64,000 bases of DNA from JBFWVR01 sp050246635. Its GTDB lineage: Bacteria; Acidobacteriota; Vicinamibacteria; Vicinamibacterales; UBA2999. Numbering within the stretch: the stretch's first letter is position 1; each line of letters starts with the position of its first letter. The DNA lies in assembly GCA_050246635.1 (NCBI GenBank), contig JBFWVR010000011.1, positions 62,001 to 126,000 of the forward strand, read 5' to 3'. Both the position numbers and the translations under genes were made by a program. The notes beneath the pieces were generated by a model. It made no database searches, was not told where the DNA came from, and saw only the letters and a list, made by a program, of their open reading frames with translations. Of this stretch, positions 1-9,131 are shown one piece after another.

Positions 1-103
1 GTTCGGGGCTCGCGCCGCTGGCCGCGCCGGTCCCGACGACTCGGGGCATACGCGCTCTGGCGTCCCCGCGCCACGGCACACCAACACGACGACGGAGGAC
101 CTG

Positions 104-748
104 ATGAAGCGAATGCTGGCAATCGGGATGGCGATGGCACTCACGATGATGGGATCACATCACGTGCGCGCGCAGGGCAACACGATGAGTTTCTTCATCA
201 CCAGCGTGGGCTCCGGCAACGGCGGCGACCTCGGTGGCCTGGCCGGCGCCGATGCCCACTGCACCATGCTCGCGGAGAAGGCCGGCGTGACGGGCAAGAC
301 CTGGCACGCCTACCTGAGCGCGGCCGCCGCGAACGGACAGCCGGCCGTCAACGCGAAGGATCGCATCGGCGCCGGCCCCTGGTACAACGCCAAGGGCGTG
401 ATGGTGGCGCAGAACGTCGCCGACCTGCACAGTGACAACAACAAGCTGGGCAAGGAGAACTCGCTCACCGAGAAGGGCGAGATGAACAACGGGCGCGGCG
501 ACGACCCGAACAAGCACGACATCATGACCGGGTCGAAGATGGACGGCACGCTTGCCGGCCCCGAGCTGACCTGCGACAACTGGACGAGCAGCGGCGCCGG
601 CAAGACGACGGTGGGCCATCACGACCGGCAGGGCGGCGGCACGAACCCGACCTCCTGGAACTTCGCGCACGAGTCGCGCAGCTGCAGCCAGGCCGACCTC
701 CGCGCGACGGGCGGGGATGGGCTCTTCTACTGCTTCGCGACGAACTGA
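104..748 (+). CDS. Secreted lectin-like domain protein
   Basis: A 214-aa exported protein of unknown function. The first 24 residues form a signal peptide (basic MKR, hydrophobic Ala/Met stretch, likely cleavage after VRA). The mature part starts with FFITSVGSGNG and carries about four cysteines, Gly/Asn-rich loops and a WYNAKG segment. This layout is seen in small secreted proteins with a C-type-lectin or endostatin-like fold. The start is supported by GGAGG five bases before the ATG. The likely location is periplasmic or extracellular. The gene stands alone and is followed by a hairpin terminator near 900. The fold assignment is from memory of similar proteins; no ligand can be inferred. 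Confidence 0.8.
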   Translation: MKRMLAIGMAMALTMMGSHHVRAQGNTMSFFITSVGSGNGGDLGGLAGADAHCTMLAEKAGVTGKTWHAYLSAAAANGQPAVNAKDRIGAGPWYNAKGVMVAQNVADLHSDNNKLGKENSLTEKGEMNNGRGDDPNKHDIMTGSKMDGTLAGPELTCDNWTSSGAGKTTVGHHDRQGGGTNPTSWNFAHESRSCSQADLRATGGDGLFYCFATN

Positions 749-898
749 GACACCGAGGGCGCCGTCAGCGCACCAGGGCGCACAACACGGATGCACAGAT
801 GGCGGGGGCTGCACAGAACCTGAAGAGAGGCGCTCTGGTGTGAGCCTTGCCCGTTCCGTCTGCCTCGTGTCGCCCGTGTGTTCCGTGTCCTGAACAGC

Positions 899-948
899 AA
901 AGCGCCGGCTGGTCTCCCCGACGGGAACCAGGCCGGCGCTTTCTTTTT
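899..948 (+). terminator. Rho-independent terminator
   Basis: An inverted repeat (AAAGCGCCGG, a loop of about 14 nt, then CCGGCGCTTT with one bulged base) is followed by TTCTTTTT on the plus strand. It lies between two convergent genes (ending at 748 and 987). It could serve the upstream plus-strand gene and, less well, the minus-strand one. Confidence 0.75.
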
Positions 949-986
949 GCCCCCGCCCGACCGCGGGCGAGCGCGATTACGCCTGC

Positions 987-1955
987 CTACCGGTGGTGGA
1001 CCTCAGGTCCCCCCGCGTCCGCCTCCCTCGAGAGCAACTTCTGCGCGGCGTCGGCGTGGTTTCGAATCTCGCGCAGCTCCGACCGCGTCAGCGTGACGGT
1101 GCTGGCCTCGGCGCCCGTGACCGGGCCCGGCATGGCAAGCGCGGCATTGGCCGACTCGACGATCTGCTCCAGGTGCGCCTCCGCCCGGTCCTCGACGTCG
1201 GCGGACGGGCCGGTTGTGCGTCCCGTCGCATCCGCGGCATCCAGGGCGTGCATGTCGCGTTCACGCATCGCCGCCAGGTCGCCCTCCGACTCCGACGTGC
1301 TGCGCGCCGAACGGTCCATGCTGCCGTCCTCCCCGGCTTCCGGACGGTTGATCTCGCCGGACTCCGGCTCGGCGTCGTTGGTCGCCGCCCTGACGTTCGG
1401 CGTGTGATCAGGCTCGTACTCGAGGCGGCGGGAGTCGAAGCTGTACTTGTCTCCCTCCCAGTCGTAGATGTTCAACGGCGCGACATCCATTGCCTGCGCG
1501 TCGAGCTGATCCACGTCGGACGACAACACCAGGGTTTTCGTCGTGCGCGCGATGTCCATCGCCTGCCGTGGCGGGTACATGAAGTGGTGGCCAATCTGCT
1601 GGCCCGGGTAGAACCACGACTTGATCGCCGGTGGCAGCCCCTCCCGCGTGGTGGCGAACGTCACGACGATGTCGCTGTTCGTGACGTCGCGCGTGGCGGG
1701 AATGGCCATGGTCGTGGCGTAGAGCTTGTGCGTGTCGGCGTCGATCACGCGAATCACCTGGCGGCTCGCCGTCGAGTTCGCGAGGCGGAAGATGTAGCTG
1801 CCAGCCGGCAGCGTGGCACCCGGCACCTGGACCGGGTTGTCGAACGTGAGCTCGATCTGGTCATCGCGCGGTCCGGGCTGCGCGTTGAGCGGCGCGGCCG
1901 TCGCGACGAGCAGGGTGGCCGACAACAGGGCGGCACTTCGCGATAACAAGCGCAT
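987..1955 (-). CDS. Exported protein, paralogue of the next gene upstream
   Basis: A 322-aa exported protein of unknown function. Residues 1-23 are a signal peptide ending near LNAQPG. The N-terminal 110 residues (LTFDNPVQVPGATLPAGSY... to the WFYPG and FMYPP segments) align clearly with the protein encoded at 2257-2748, so the two are tandem paralogues. The rest is an acidic, Ser/Glu-rich, probably disordered region, then a helical C-terminal segment. An upstream in-frame extension exists, but AGGAGG eight bases before the ATG at 1955 fixes this start. Such single-domain exported proteins, probably beta-sandwiches, occur in several copies in Vicinamibacteria (from memory). Confidence 0.8.
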   Translation of the reverse strand: MRLLSRSAALLSATLLVATAAPLNAQPGPRDDQIELTFDNPVQVPGATLPAGSYIFRLANSTASRQVIRVIDADTHKLYATTMAIPATRDVTNSDIVVTFATTREGLPPAIKSWFYPGQQIGHHFMYPPRQAMDIARTTKTLVLSSDVDQLDAQAMDVAPLNIYDWEGDKYSFDSRRLEYEPDHTPNVRAATNDAEPESGEINRPEAGEDGSMDRSARSTSESEGDLAAMRERDMHALDAADATGRTTGPSADVEDRAEAHLEQIVESANAALAMPGPVTGAEASTVTLTRSELREIRNHADAAQKLLSREADAGGPEVHHR

Positions 1956-1984
1956 CAGCAGGCACCTCCTCTCACAGGTGGATT

Positions 1985-2065
1985 GGAGAATCGAGAACCC
2001 CACACAAGACAAGGAAGAAGGCGAATCCCATTCGTTCTCGAGTCTGGGTTCCCGACTCTGAATTC
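1985..2065. repeat. Degenerate dyad repeat (family C-like)
   Basis: Left arm GGAGAATCGAGAACCC (1985-2000) is mirrored by GGGTTCCCGACTCTGAATTC (2046-2065). It is AT-richer than its surroundings and resembles the GAATC/AAGAAACC dyads at 17.1, 27.4 and 37.1 kb, but is more diverged. It fills most of the gap upstream of the gene starting at 1955; nothing else is visible in this gap. Confidence 0.5.
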
Positions 2066-2207
2066 GTTTGCCTTTACAGGACGCAATCCGCCTGCCAGCC
2101 TGACGGCGGGGCCCGTCGCGCGGGCAGCTCCGCCGTAGTACGTGTCGAGAGCGCGATTGTGTTGCGGAACGTGCGAAGGATGGGAAACGAGGTGCGGGAT
2201 CGCCGGC

Positions 2208-2240
2208 CACGGCAGAGGCTGCCAGCTGGCCTCTGCCGTG
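2208..2240 (-). terminator. Perfect 11-bp stem after the 2257-2748 gene
   Basis: CACGGCAGAGG at 2208-2218 is exactly complementary to CCTCTGCCGTG at 2230-2240, with an 11-nt loop. It starts 17 bases past the stop codon of the minus-strand gene. There is no U-tract, so it may be an RNA 3'-end stabiliser or a weak terminator. Confidence 0.5.
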
Positions 2241-2256
2241 AGTCGGGGGACGCGGC

Positions 2257-2748
2257 TCAGCGGGCGCCGTTGGCCAGCGCCGGCGCACGGACGACGTGCT
2301 CGGTCCGCTGTGGCGAGCCGAGCTGCACCACCGTGTCACCGCTCAGCCGCAGTTCGTGCTCCTCCGGCGCGGGATAGACGAACTGCTGCCCCACCTCGGC
2401 GCCGGGGTAGAACCACTCGGTGATGGCGGGTGCGCCGTGACCGGTGCTCGCCAGGGTCACCGTCGGCTCACCGGCGACCCGTTCCCGCGTGACGGGCACG
2501 GCCAACTCGGTGGCGAACAGCTTCGTCCCACGCCGGTTGAGCACCTGCACCACGTGCTGGTCGCCCTGGTCGTCCGCGAGGCGGAACTGGTAGGTGCCGG
2601 CCGGCAGCGTGGCGTCGGGCAGCCGCACGGCGTGGTCGAAGGTGAGGAACGTCTCTTCGCGAGGTGTCGCCTGCGCCGCGACCGGAGCCGCGAGCAGCAG
2701 GGCGGCCGCCGAAGCCGCGGCCAGCCAGGCAGACGTCGAGTTGCGCAT
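2257..2748 (-). CDS. Small exported protein, tandem paralogue
   Basis: A 163-aa exported protein of unknown function with a signal peptide (MRNSTSAWL, then an Ala/Leu-rich core, cleavage near VAAQA). The mature protein is essentially one domain shared with the protein at 987-1955: LTFDHAVRLPDATLPAGTY, an FATELAVPV strand and WFYPGAEVGQQFVYP. It lacks the long acidic tail of its neighbour. AGGAGG eight bases before the ATG selects this start over a longer in-frame reading. The genes are tandem but 300 bp apart, so they are probably separate transcripts. Confidence 0.82.
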   Translation of the reverse strand: MRNSTSAWLAAASAAALLLAAPVAAQATPREETFLTFDHAVRLPDATLPAGTYQFRLADDQGDQHVVQVLNRRGTKLFATELAVPVTRERVAGEPTVTLASTGHGAPAITEWFYPGAEVGQQFVYPAPEEHELRLSGDTVVQLGSPQRTEHVVRAPALANGAR

Positions 2749-2940
2749 GATGAAACCTCCTCTGACGAATGATGGACGCGTGGTCCCGACGGCGTCCGGG
2801 GAGATCGACAGCAACTCGTCTGCCAGGAGGCACCACGGTTTTTCCGCGCGATGGACACCTCGATGGCTGGAGGCTCCGGCGGACCGTCCTCGGACGGCTC
2901 CGGCGCGCCCGGGCGCTGGAGCCGCAAGAGGACAACAACA

Positions 2941-2996
2941 TAGAAGCAAGTGAGAAGTAAGAAGTAAGAAGTAAGAAGGCAGAAAGCAGAAGTCAG
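2941..2996. repeat. Purine-rich AGAAGTA/AGAAGGC repeat (family D)
   Basis: Runs of GAAGTAA units change to GAAGGCAGAAAGCAGAAGTCAG. A second copy lies at 23911-23970. On the minus strand this copy begins with the TGA stop codon of the CLC channel gene (TGACTTCTGCTTTCTGCC), so repeat and stop codon overlap. Confidence 0.75.
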
Positions 2997-4746
2997 CGAA
3001 GCTCTGCTGAGGCTGGCGGTTTGCGGTCGGGACGTCGCGCCTTCAGGAGATCGGCCCGGGTGAGCATGCCGAGCAGCTGCCGCGGCTTGGCGCGGTCCAC
3101 CACGGGCAGCTGCCCCAGTTCGCGGAAGTGGCCGATCACGTCGAAGAGGAGCTGGTGCGGGAAGGCCGTCTTGAGCTGGCGGCTCATGCTGGCGCCGACC
3201 GTGCGGTCCTCGGCGTGCTGCTGGAACGCGCGGCTCACGTCGAGGTGCGTGATGATCCCGACGAGATCTCCCGCCTCGTCCAGCACCGGCAGCGCCTTGC
3301 GGCCCGTCTCGAGGATCTGGTCGTACGCCTGGCGGATCGTCTCCGACTCGAGGATCGTCTCGTGGTTCTTGGTCATCACGTCCATGACACGCACGCGCGA
3401 CAGGACGTCCGGCTCGAGATCGTGCACCACGTGCACGCCGCGCTGGCGGAGCTTCCGCGTGTACACACTGTCCGGCTCGATCGTCCACGCCACGAGGTTG
3501 CTCACGACGCACGCGAACATGACCGGCAGGATGATCCGGTAGTCCTGGGTCAGCTCGAACAGGATCACGATGGCCGTCAGCGAGGCCCGGCTGGTGCCGG
3601 CGAAGACCGCGGCCATCCCGACCAGGGCGTACGCGCCCGAGGCCGCCGTCACGTCCGGCGTGAGGCTGTGCGCGACGGTGCCGAACGCGCCGCCGAGCGC
3701 CGCGCCGATGAACAGGGACGGCGCGAACACACCGCCACTGCCACCCGATCCCAGGGTCAGGGCGACCGCGACAATTTTCGCGATGCAGAACGTGACCAGC
3801 ATCACGGCGCCCACCTGCCCGAGCAGCACGGCGCTCACCGTCTCGTAGCCGACGCCGAGCACGGCCGGCACGAACGCGCCGAGCACGCCGACGAGCAGCC
3901 CACCGATCGCCGGCTGGATCCAGCCCGGAATCGGGCTCTCCTCGAACACCGTCTCCAGCTTGTACAGCAACGCGACGAACCCGACGGCCGTCAGGCCCGA
4001 GACCACGCCGAGCACGAGGTAATAGACGAGCTCGACCGGCTGTTCGAAGGCGTAGGGAGGAACGAGGACGCCGGGTTGCGGCCGAGGAAGATGCGCGAGA
4101 CGACCGTGGCGAAGACCGAGGCGACCACGAGCGGGATGAACGACCGGGTCTTGAGCTCCAGCAGGACGACTTCGATCGCGAAGAGCACGCCGCCGATCGG
4201 GGTGTTGAAGGTCGCCGCGATGCCGCCGGCGGCGCCGCAGCCGACGAGGATCTTGGTCATGTAGGGCGGGAGCTGGCGGAGCAGGCCCATCGTGGACCCG
4301 CCCGCCGCGCCAATCTGGACGATCGGCCCCTCCCGGCCGGCAGAGCCGCCTGTCCCGATCGTGATACCCGACGCCAGCGCCTGGATGGCCATGAGCCGGG
4401 GCCGGATGCGCCCGTCGTGGAGCGCCACCGCCTCCATGACGACCGGCACGCCGTGGCCACGCGCTTCCGAGGCGACGTAGTGCGTGAGCAGGCCGGCGGC
4501 CAGGCCGCCCACGGCCGGCAGGAGCACCGTCCACCAGGTGACCGGACGGTCGATGAAGGGGCTGGGATCGAAGGACCAGTCCTGCGTGTAGGCGAGGTTC
4601 TGGAGGAGGAGGATGAGGCTGCGGAACGCGACGGCCGCCAGTCCGGCCATGCTGCCGACGATGGCGGCGAACCCGGTGAGGCGCAGATCCTGCCGCCAGT
4701 CCGGCCGGATACGCTTGAGCCAGGCCGATTCTCCCGCTAAACCCAT
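2993..4746 (-). pseudogene. CLC-type chloride channel/transporter with CBS domains, frameshifted
   Basis: Two overlapping frames together make one full CLC protein. The N-terminal frame (ATG at 4746) runs from MGLAGESAWL through the selectivity motifs GxGGSAGREGP and GCGAAGGIAATFNTPIGG to FLGRNPAS. The C-terminal frame resumes at VPPYAFEQPVELVYY, includes GSGGSGGVFAPSLFIGAALG, and ends in a cytosolic pair of CBS domains (about the last 140 residues). The switch lies at 4066-4071. One extra T after GGCG would restore ...NPAFLVPPYAF. The reading up to 4762 for the C-terminal frame is not real upstream of this point. Either the gene is freshly broken or the assembly has a one-base error. If intact, it would be an inner-membrane anion channel or H+/Cl- exchanger of about 580 aa. 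Confidence 0.8.
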
Positions 4747-4851
4747 GCGGGAATCCCTTCACGAGGACACGTCATCAACATCTTTTCTGTCAGTGTATCG
4801 CAGCCGCCCCGCTGGTCCGACCGCCTCCAATGGATGCGCTACACTCGGGGC

Positions 4852-6882
4852 ATGACACGCGCACGTCTCGGCCTCCTGCTCTGCCCGCTCCTCCTCGCGG
4901 CGGCCTGCTCCGGTCCGGACAGTGAGCCCGCCGCCCCCGCGGCCGCCAGTGGCGCCGCCGATGCCGGCCGCAAGTACCTCCTCGAACGCGTGGACGACGC
5001 GGCGGTCGTCCAGTTGTACGCGGACGGATTCGAGGGCCTGCCGGTGCCCCAGAAGCGCCTGATCTGGCACCTCTACCAGGCCGCGATTGCCGGCCGCGAC
5101 ATCTTCATCGACCAGCGTTACGCACACAGCCTCGAGATGCGGGCGGTGCTGGAGCAGATCCTCACGCACGCCGACGGGATCGACGCCCCGGCGCTCGCCG
5201 ACATCCAGCGGTACACCAAGCTCTTCTGGCTCAACAACGGGCCATACAACAACCTGACGGCGCGCAAGTTCGTGCTGGCCCTCACGCCGGAGGCGTTCGC
5301 GACCGCCGCGAAGAAGGCCGCGGCGAACGGGGCCCGCTTCCCGGTGGGCGACGGCGAGACGCTCGACGCGTTGCTCGCGCGCATGCAGCCCTACTTCTTC
5401 GACGCGTCCTACGACCCGCAGGTGACCGTCAAGACGCCACAGGGGGGCAAGGACATCCTCGAGGCCAGCGCCAACAACCTCTACCGTGGCGTGTCGCTGC
5501 GCGACCTCGACGGGTTCAACGAGCAGTACGGCTTGAACTCGCAGCTCGTGAAGGAGGACGGCCGGCTGCGCGAGAACGTCTACCGCGTGGGCGGGAAGTA
5601 CGACGACCAGATCCGCGCGATCGTCTTCCACCTCGAGGCCGCGATCACCGACGCCCCGCCCCCGATGCAGAAGGCGCTGCAGGCCCTCGTGAAGTACTAC
5701 CAGACGGGTGACGCGTCCGACTGGCGCGCCTACAACATCGCCTGGGTCCAGGACGACAAGTCGCCGGTGGACACGATCAACGGGTTCATCGAGGTCTACA
5801 TGGACGCGCGGGGCGTGAAAGGCTCGTGGGAGGCACTCGTCTACTACGAGAACCCCCGGAAGACGAAGGACATCGTCGCGCTCGCGGGCGAGGCGCAGTG
5901 GTTCGAGGACCGCATGCCGTGGGATCCCGCCTACCGCAAGAAGGGCGTCACCGGCATCACCGCCAAGGCCATCGACGTCGTCGTCGAGACGGGCGACTCC
6001 GGGCCGATCACGCCGATCGGGATCAACCTGCCGAACGACCAGGAGGTGCGCCAGCAGTACGGCAGCAAGTCGGTGTCGCTGGCCAACGTGAACGAGGCGT
6101 ACGACAAGTCCACGCTGCCGGCGTTCCGCCAGGAGTTCGCGTGGGATCCGGCCGAGGTCACCCGCGCGGAGAAGTGGGGCACGCTGGCCGGCGAGCTGAC
6201 GACCAACATGCACGAGGTCATCGGCCACGCGTCGGGGCAGGTCACCGAGAAGGTCGGAGCCAACCCCGCGGCCGTGCTCCAGGAGCAGTACTCCGCGCTC
6301 GAGGAAGGACGCGCGGACCTGGTGGCGCTGTACTTCCTGCCCAACCCGAAGCTGGCCGAGCTCGGCCTGCTGGACGCCGCCGATCAGCAGGAGATCGTCC
6401 AGACGGAGTACGAGGGCTACACGAAGAATGCCTTGATCCAGCTGCGACGGGTCCGGGAAGGCACGCAGATCGAGGAGGACCACATGCGCAACCGCCAGAT
6501 GATCGTGCGGTGGCTCATGGCGAACACCGAGGCGATCGACGTGCGGGAGCGTGACGGGAAGACCTACTACGTGATGGTCGACGCCGATGCGTTCCACGAG
6601 GGGGTCGGCCGCCTGCTCGCCGAGGTCCAGCGCATCAAGTCGGAGGGTGACTACAGCGCGGCGAAGCAGCTGTTCGAGACCTACGGCGTGCACTTCGACC
6701 CGGCGCTCCGCGACCAGGTCGTGCAGCGCGTGGACCGGCTCGAACTGCCGTCCTACACGGGCTTCGTCATGCCGAAGCTCGAAGCCGTCACCGAGGCCGA
6801 CGGCACGATCACCGACGTGAAGATCTCCTACCCGCAGGATCTGACGACGCAGATGCTGGAGTACTCAGGGACGAAGCGGTAG
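4852..6882 (+). CDS. Dipeptidyl-peptidase III family (M49) lipoprotein
   Basis: A 676-aa zinc metallopeptidase expected to release dipeptides from the N-terminus of oligopeptides. The zinc site is plain: HEVIGH at residues 454-459 (the HExxGH motif of family M49) and EEGRAD at about 484-489, giving the third ligand. Residues 1-19 are a lipoprotein signal peptide with lipobox LAAAC (Cys19), so the enzyme is probably anchored in the periplasm. The length is typical of bacterial M49. The start is the ATG at 4852; an upstream in-frame ATG at 4834 would spoil the signal peptide. There is no Shine-Dalgarno, but TACACT sits six bases before the ATG, consistent with a leaderless mRNA. The divergent neighbour is the CLC gene. 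Confidence 0.9.
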   Translation: MTRARLGLLLCPLLLAAACSGPDSEPAAPAAASGAADAGRKYLLERVDDAAVVQLYADGFEGLPVPQKRLIWHLYQAAIAGRDIFIDQRYAHSLEMRAVLEQILTHADGIDAPALADIQRYTKLFWLNNGPYNNLTARKFVLALTPEAFATAAKKAAANGARFPVGDGETLDALLARMQPYFFDASYDPQVTVKTPQGGKDILEASANNLYRGVSLRDLDGFNEQYGLNSQLVKEDGRLRENVYRVGGKYDDQIRAIVFHLEAAITDAPPPMQKALQALVKYYQTGDASDWRAYNIAWVQDDKSPVDTINGFIEVYMDARGVKGSWEALVYYENPRKTKDIVALAGEAQWFEDRMPWDPAYRKKGVTGITAKAIDVVVETGDSGPITPIGINLPNDQEVRQQYGSKSVSLANVNEAYDKSTLPAFRQEFAWDPAEVTRAEKWGTLAGELTTNMHEVIGHASGQVTEKVGANPAAVLQEQYSALEEGRADLVALYFLPNPKLAELGLLDAADQQEIVQTEYEGYTKNALIQLRRVREGTQIEEDHMRNRQMIVRWLMANTEAIDVRERDGKTYYVMVDADAFHEGVGRLLAEVQRIKSEGDYSAAKQLFETYGVHFDPALRDQVVQRVDRLELPSYTGFVMPKLEAVTEADGTITDVKISYPQDLTTQMLEYSGTKR

Positions 6883-6905
6883 AACGAGATGGGCTGAAAC
6901 AACCA

Positions 6906-7091
6906 GCCACGAAGCACACGACCTTCGACTTCGCTCAGGTCGCCCCGAGCCGCGTCGAGGGGCGAAGAACACGAAGATCACGAAGTACGACACAAGGGCA
7001 CGCGGTGGAGAGCGACACACGCCCTCCGCTTCGTGCCCTTCGTGGCCTTCGTGCCCTTCGCGGCCTTCGTACCCTTCGTGTCCTTCGATCC
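6906..7091. repeat. CACGAAGGG repeat element A1 plus TTCGACTTCGCTCAGG segment
   Basis: This fills the gap between two convergent genes. It holds a CCTTCGACTTCGCTCAGG segment (6922-6939), a purine half (GAACACGAAGATCACGAAG, 6966 onward) and a pyrimidine half with nine-base spacing (7028-7090). Read on the minus strand, the pyrimidine half starts one base after the malate synthase stop codon as GGATCGAAGG. The 25 bp at 7064-7088 match loci at 34.6 and 50.5 kb with at most one mismatch. Confidence 0.85.
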
Positions 7092-7092
7092 T

Positions 7093-8997
7093 TTACACTT
7101 CATTCCCCACCGGCACATCGAACCCGGGATTGTGCGTGAGGCGCGTGCCGTCCGTCACGAAGGCGTCCATGTACGCCTGGATCCGGCGGACGGCCTCCGC
7201 CGGGTCGTCATTGTCGAGCGTGAAGTTCAGCAGGTCGATGTACCACGGCACCTTGACCGGGGTCTCGACCAGCGTGCGCACGATCTCACGCGCGATCGGC
7301 AGGGTGGTCTGCTTCGAGTTGTCATGGACGTCGCGGTTCGAGGCGGCCTGCAGCTTGCCGTACTCCTCGGCGAGCAGTTGCCCGAAGAGGGCCGCGGTGA
7401 ACCGATCGCCGGCGGCGACCCCGGTCGCGGCGTCGGGCTCCGTCAACGTGGCGCCCTTGTGGACCCACTCCCACAGGATGCTGACGCGGATCTCGCCGGT
7501 GGCCATGTCCTCCATCAGGTAGAGCACGTCCTCGTCGCCGAAGAAGTCGGCTGGCTTGAGCGCCGCGGCCTGGAAGCCCTGGCCGAAGGCGTTGCCGTAC
7601 TGCAGCGCGACGCTCAGGAGGTCACGCGCGCCGCGGATCGTGCGGGGCGCCGGCTCCAGCAGCCGCAGGTTCGCGGCCGCCGCGTCGGTGTACTCCAGCG
7701 CCGGGAACGCGCGCCCCCGCTGGTTGGCCTGGCCCACCCGTTCCCACACGGGACGGACGATGTGCACCATCTTCCAGTGGGCCACCCACTTGCCGCTGGC
7801 GCCCTCGGCCTGCTCGCGCTCCGCGCCGGCCACCGCACGCGCCATGCCGCTGGCGACACCGGCCTCCGAGCCCACCGGGATGTTGGGCTCCATGCCGCCC
7901 TGCCACAGCGCGGTCCGGCCCAGCCGATCCGGCGTGTTCACGCACCGGCGGACACGGTCCTCATAGTGCTGCATGTAGCCGTACCGCATCGTGATGGCGT
8001 CGATGTTCGGGTTCTGGAACGAGGGATCCCAGGCCATCGCGTCGGCGACGCTGTTGATGTAGTCCCAGCGTCCGGTGTTGTAGCCGACGAAGTGCCGCCC
8101 GAGCGCGGCGCGGATCTCCATGAGCTGGAAGCACGCCTCGAGCTGCTCGACGAGCACGTACACCTTGATGGTACCGCCGGGCAGGTCGAGGTGCGCCTCG
8201 AGCGCGTCGAGCATGTCGCTCCACAGCGCCGCCTCCCCGGCCGTCTGGATCTTCGGCAGGTAGAGCACGACGGAACGGCCGGCCCGGCGCAGGGTGGCGT
8301 GGTTGTTCGTGACGTAGGTCGCGAGGTCGACGATCGACGCGGAGAAGCCGGGCCCACTGGCGTCGCGGATGTGGCGGTCGTCCAGGTGCAGGCCACGCGC
8401 CCGGAAGATGGGCGTCGTGAACTCGAGCTGCGTCCGCCAGTCGCCGATGATCGGGCGCCCGAGGAATCCCTCGGCCCACCGGTTCATCTCACCGGCCACC
8501 TGTTCGGCGACCCTCAGGAACTCCGGGCTGCGTGAGAGGCCGAGGATCAGGTTGCGCTGGTTGTCGAGTGCCATCGTCGACAACTGGCCGAGCGCGTCCT
8601 CGCCGTCGAACATCCAGCCGTCCGCGCCCGACAGCAGGGCGTACGCCACGTTCCGCAGGCTCTGCGCCATCGGGGCGTGGGGCCGCGCGCCGGGGCCGGT
8701 GCCCTGGATCCACTGCCGCTCCAGGTCGGCCGGGATCTCGCTGCCCTCGAAGTCCCCCCGGCGTGCCTGTTCGACCGTGATGGCCGTCCGGGGAATCGTC
8801 GCCGCCGGCTCCAGGAACCCGATGGGCTCACCGCGGCTCGCGCGGGACGCCCGCCGCTGGAGGCGCGCGGCCATCAGTGCCTTCCGGTCGGCGTCGAACC
8901 CCGCCAGCGCCTCGATGGCGCCGAGCACCTCGGGGGTGAGCACGTCCGCATACAGGCGCTCCACGTGGCGCCGGATCTCGAGGGTCACTCCAGGCAT
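7093..8997 (-). CDS. Malate synthase (large form)
   Basis: A 634-aa enzyme that condenses glyoxylate and acetyl-CoA to malate, the second step of the glyoxylate shunt. Family motifs are visible in order: KVYVLVEQLEACFQLMEIR, VGYNTGRWDYINS (the GRWDYI signature), LWQGGMEPNIPV and, near the C-terminus, LWEWVHKGA, which carries the region of the catalytic aspartate in malate synthase A. It is about 100 residues longer than E. coli AceB, with an N-terminal extension, but otherwise colinear. The ATG at 8997 (MPGVTLEIRR) is chosen; a 60-residue upstream extension is low-complexity and unlikely. No isocitrate lyase gene lies in the window. It is probably cytosolic. Confidence 0.88.
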   Translation of the reverse strand: MPGVTLEIRRHVERLYADVLTPEVLGAIEALAGFDADRKALMAARLQRRASRASRGEPIGFLEPAATIPRTAITVEQARRGDFEGSEIPADLERQWIQGTGPGARPHAPMAQSLRNVAYALLSGADGWMFDGEDALGQLSTMALDNQRNLILGLSRSPEFLRVAEQVAGEMNRWAEGFLGRPIIGDWRTQLEFTTPIFRARGLHLDDRHIRDASGPGFSASIVDLATYVTNNHATLRRAGRSVVLYLPKIQTAGEAALWSDMLDALEAHLDLPGGTIKVYVLVEQLEACFQLMEIRAALGRHFVGYNTGRWDYINSVADAMAWDPSFQNPNIDAITMRYGYMQHYEDRVRRCVNTPDRLGRTALWQGGMEPNIPVGSEAGVASGMARAVAGAEREQAEGASGKWVAHWKMVHIVRPVWERVGQANQRGRAFPALEYTDAAAANLRLLEPAPRTIRGARDLLSVALQYGNAFGQGFQAAALKPADFFGDEDVLYLMEDMATGEIRVSILWEWVHKGATLTEPDAATGVAAGDRFTAALFGQLLAEEYGKLQAASNRDVHDNSKQTTLPIAREIVRTLVETPVKVPWYIDLLNFTLDNDDPAEAVRRIQAYMDAFVTDGTRLTHNPGFDVPVGNEV

Positions 8998-9131
8998 GCG
9001 CGCAGTGTAACCCACAGGCGCCGGCCCCGCCGCCCGCCACGCGCCGGAAAGTGCGTGGCGGGTTTCTCGCGGCGGTGACGTTTCTCCACATGTGGCCGGC
9101 ATGACGCCGGCTCGAGAGGGAGATATCCGAG

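Noticed and set aside
4759..6693. 644-residue minus-strand frame
   Set aside because: Antisense to DPP III, whose zinc motifs prove the plus-strand frame.
7033..8535. Plus-strand frame starting with FVAFVPFAAFVPF-like residues
   Set aside because: The start is the translated CACGAAGGG repeat and the rest is antisense to malate synthase.
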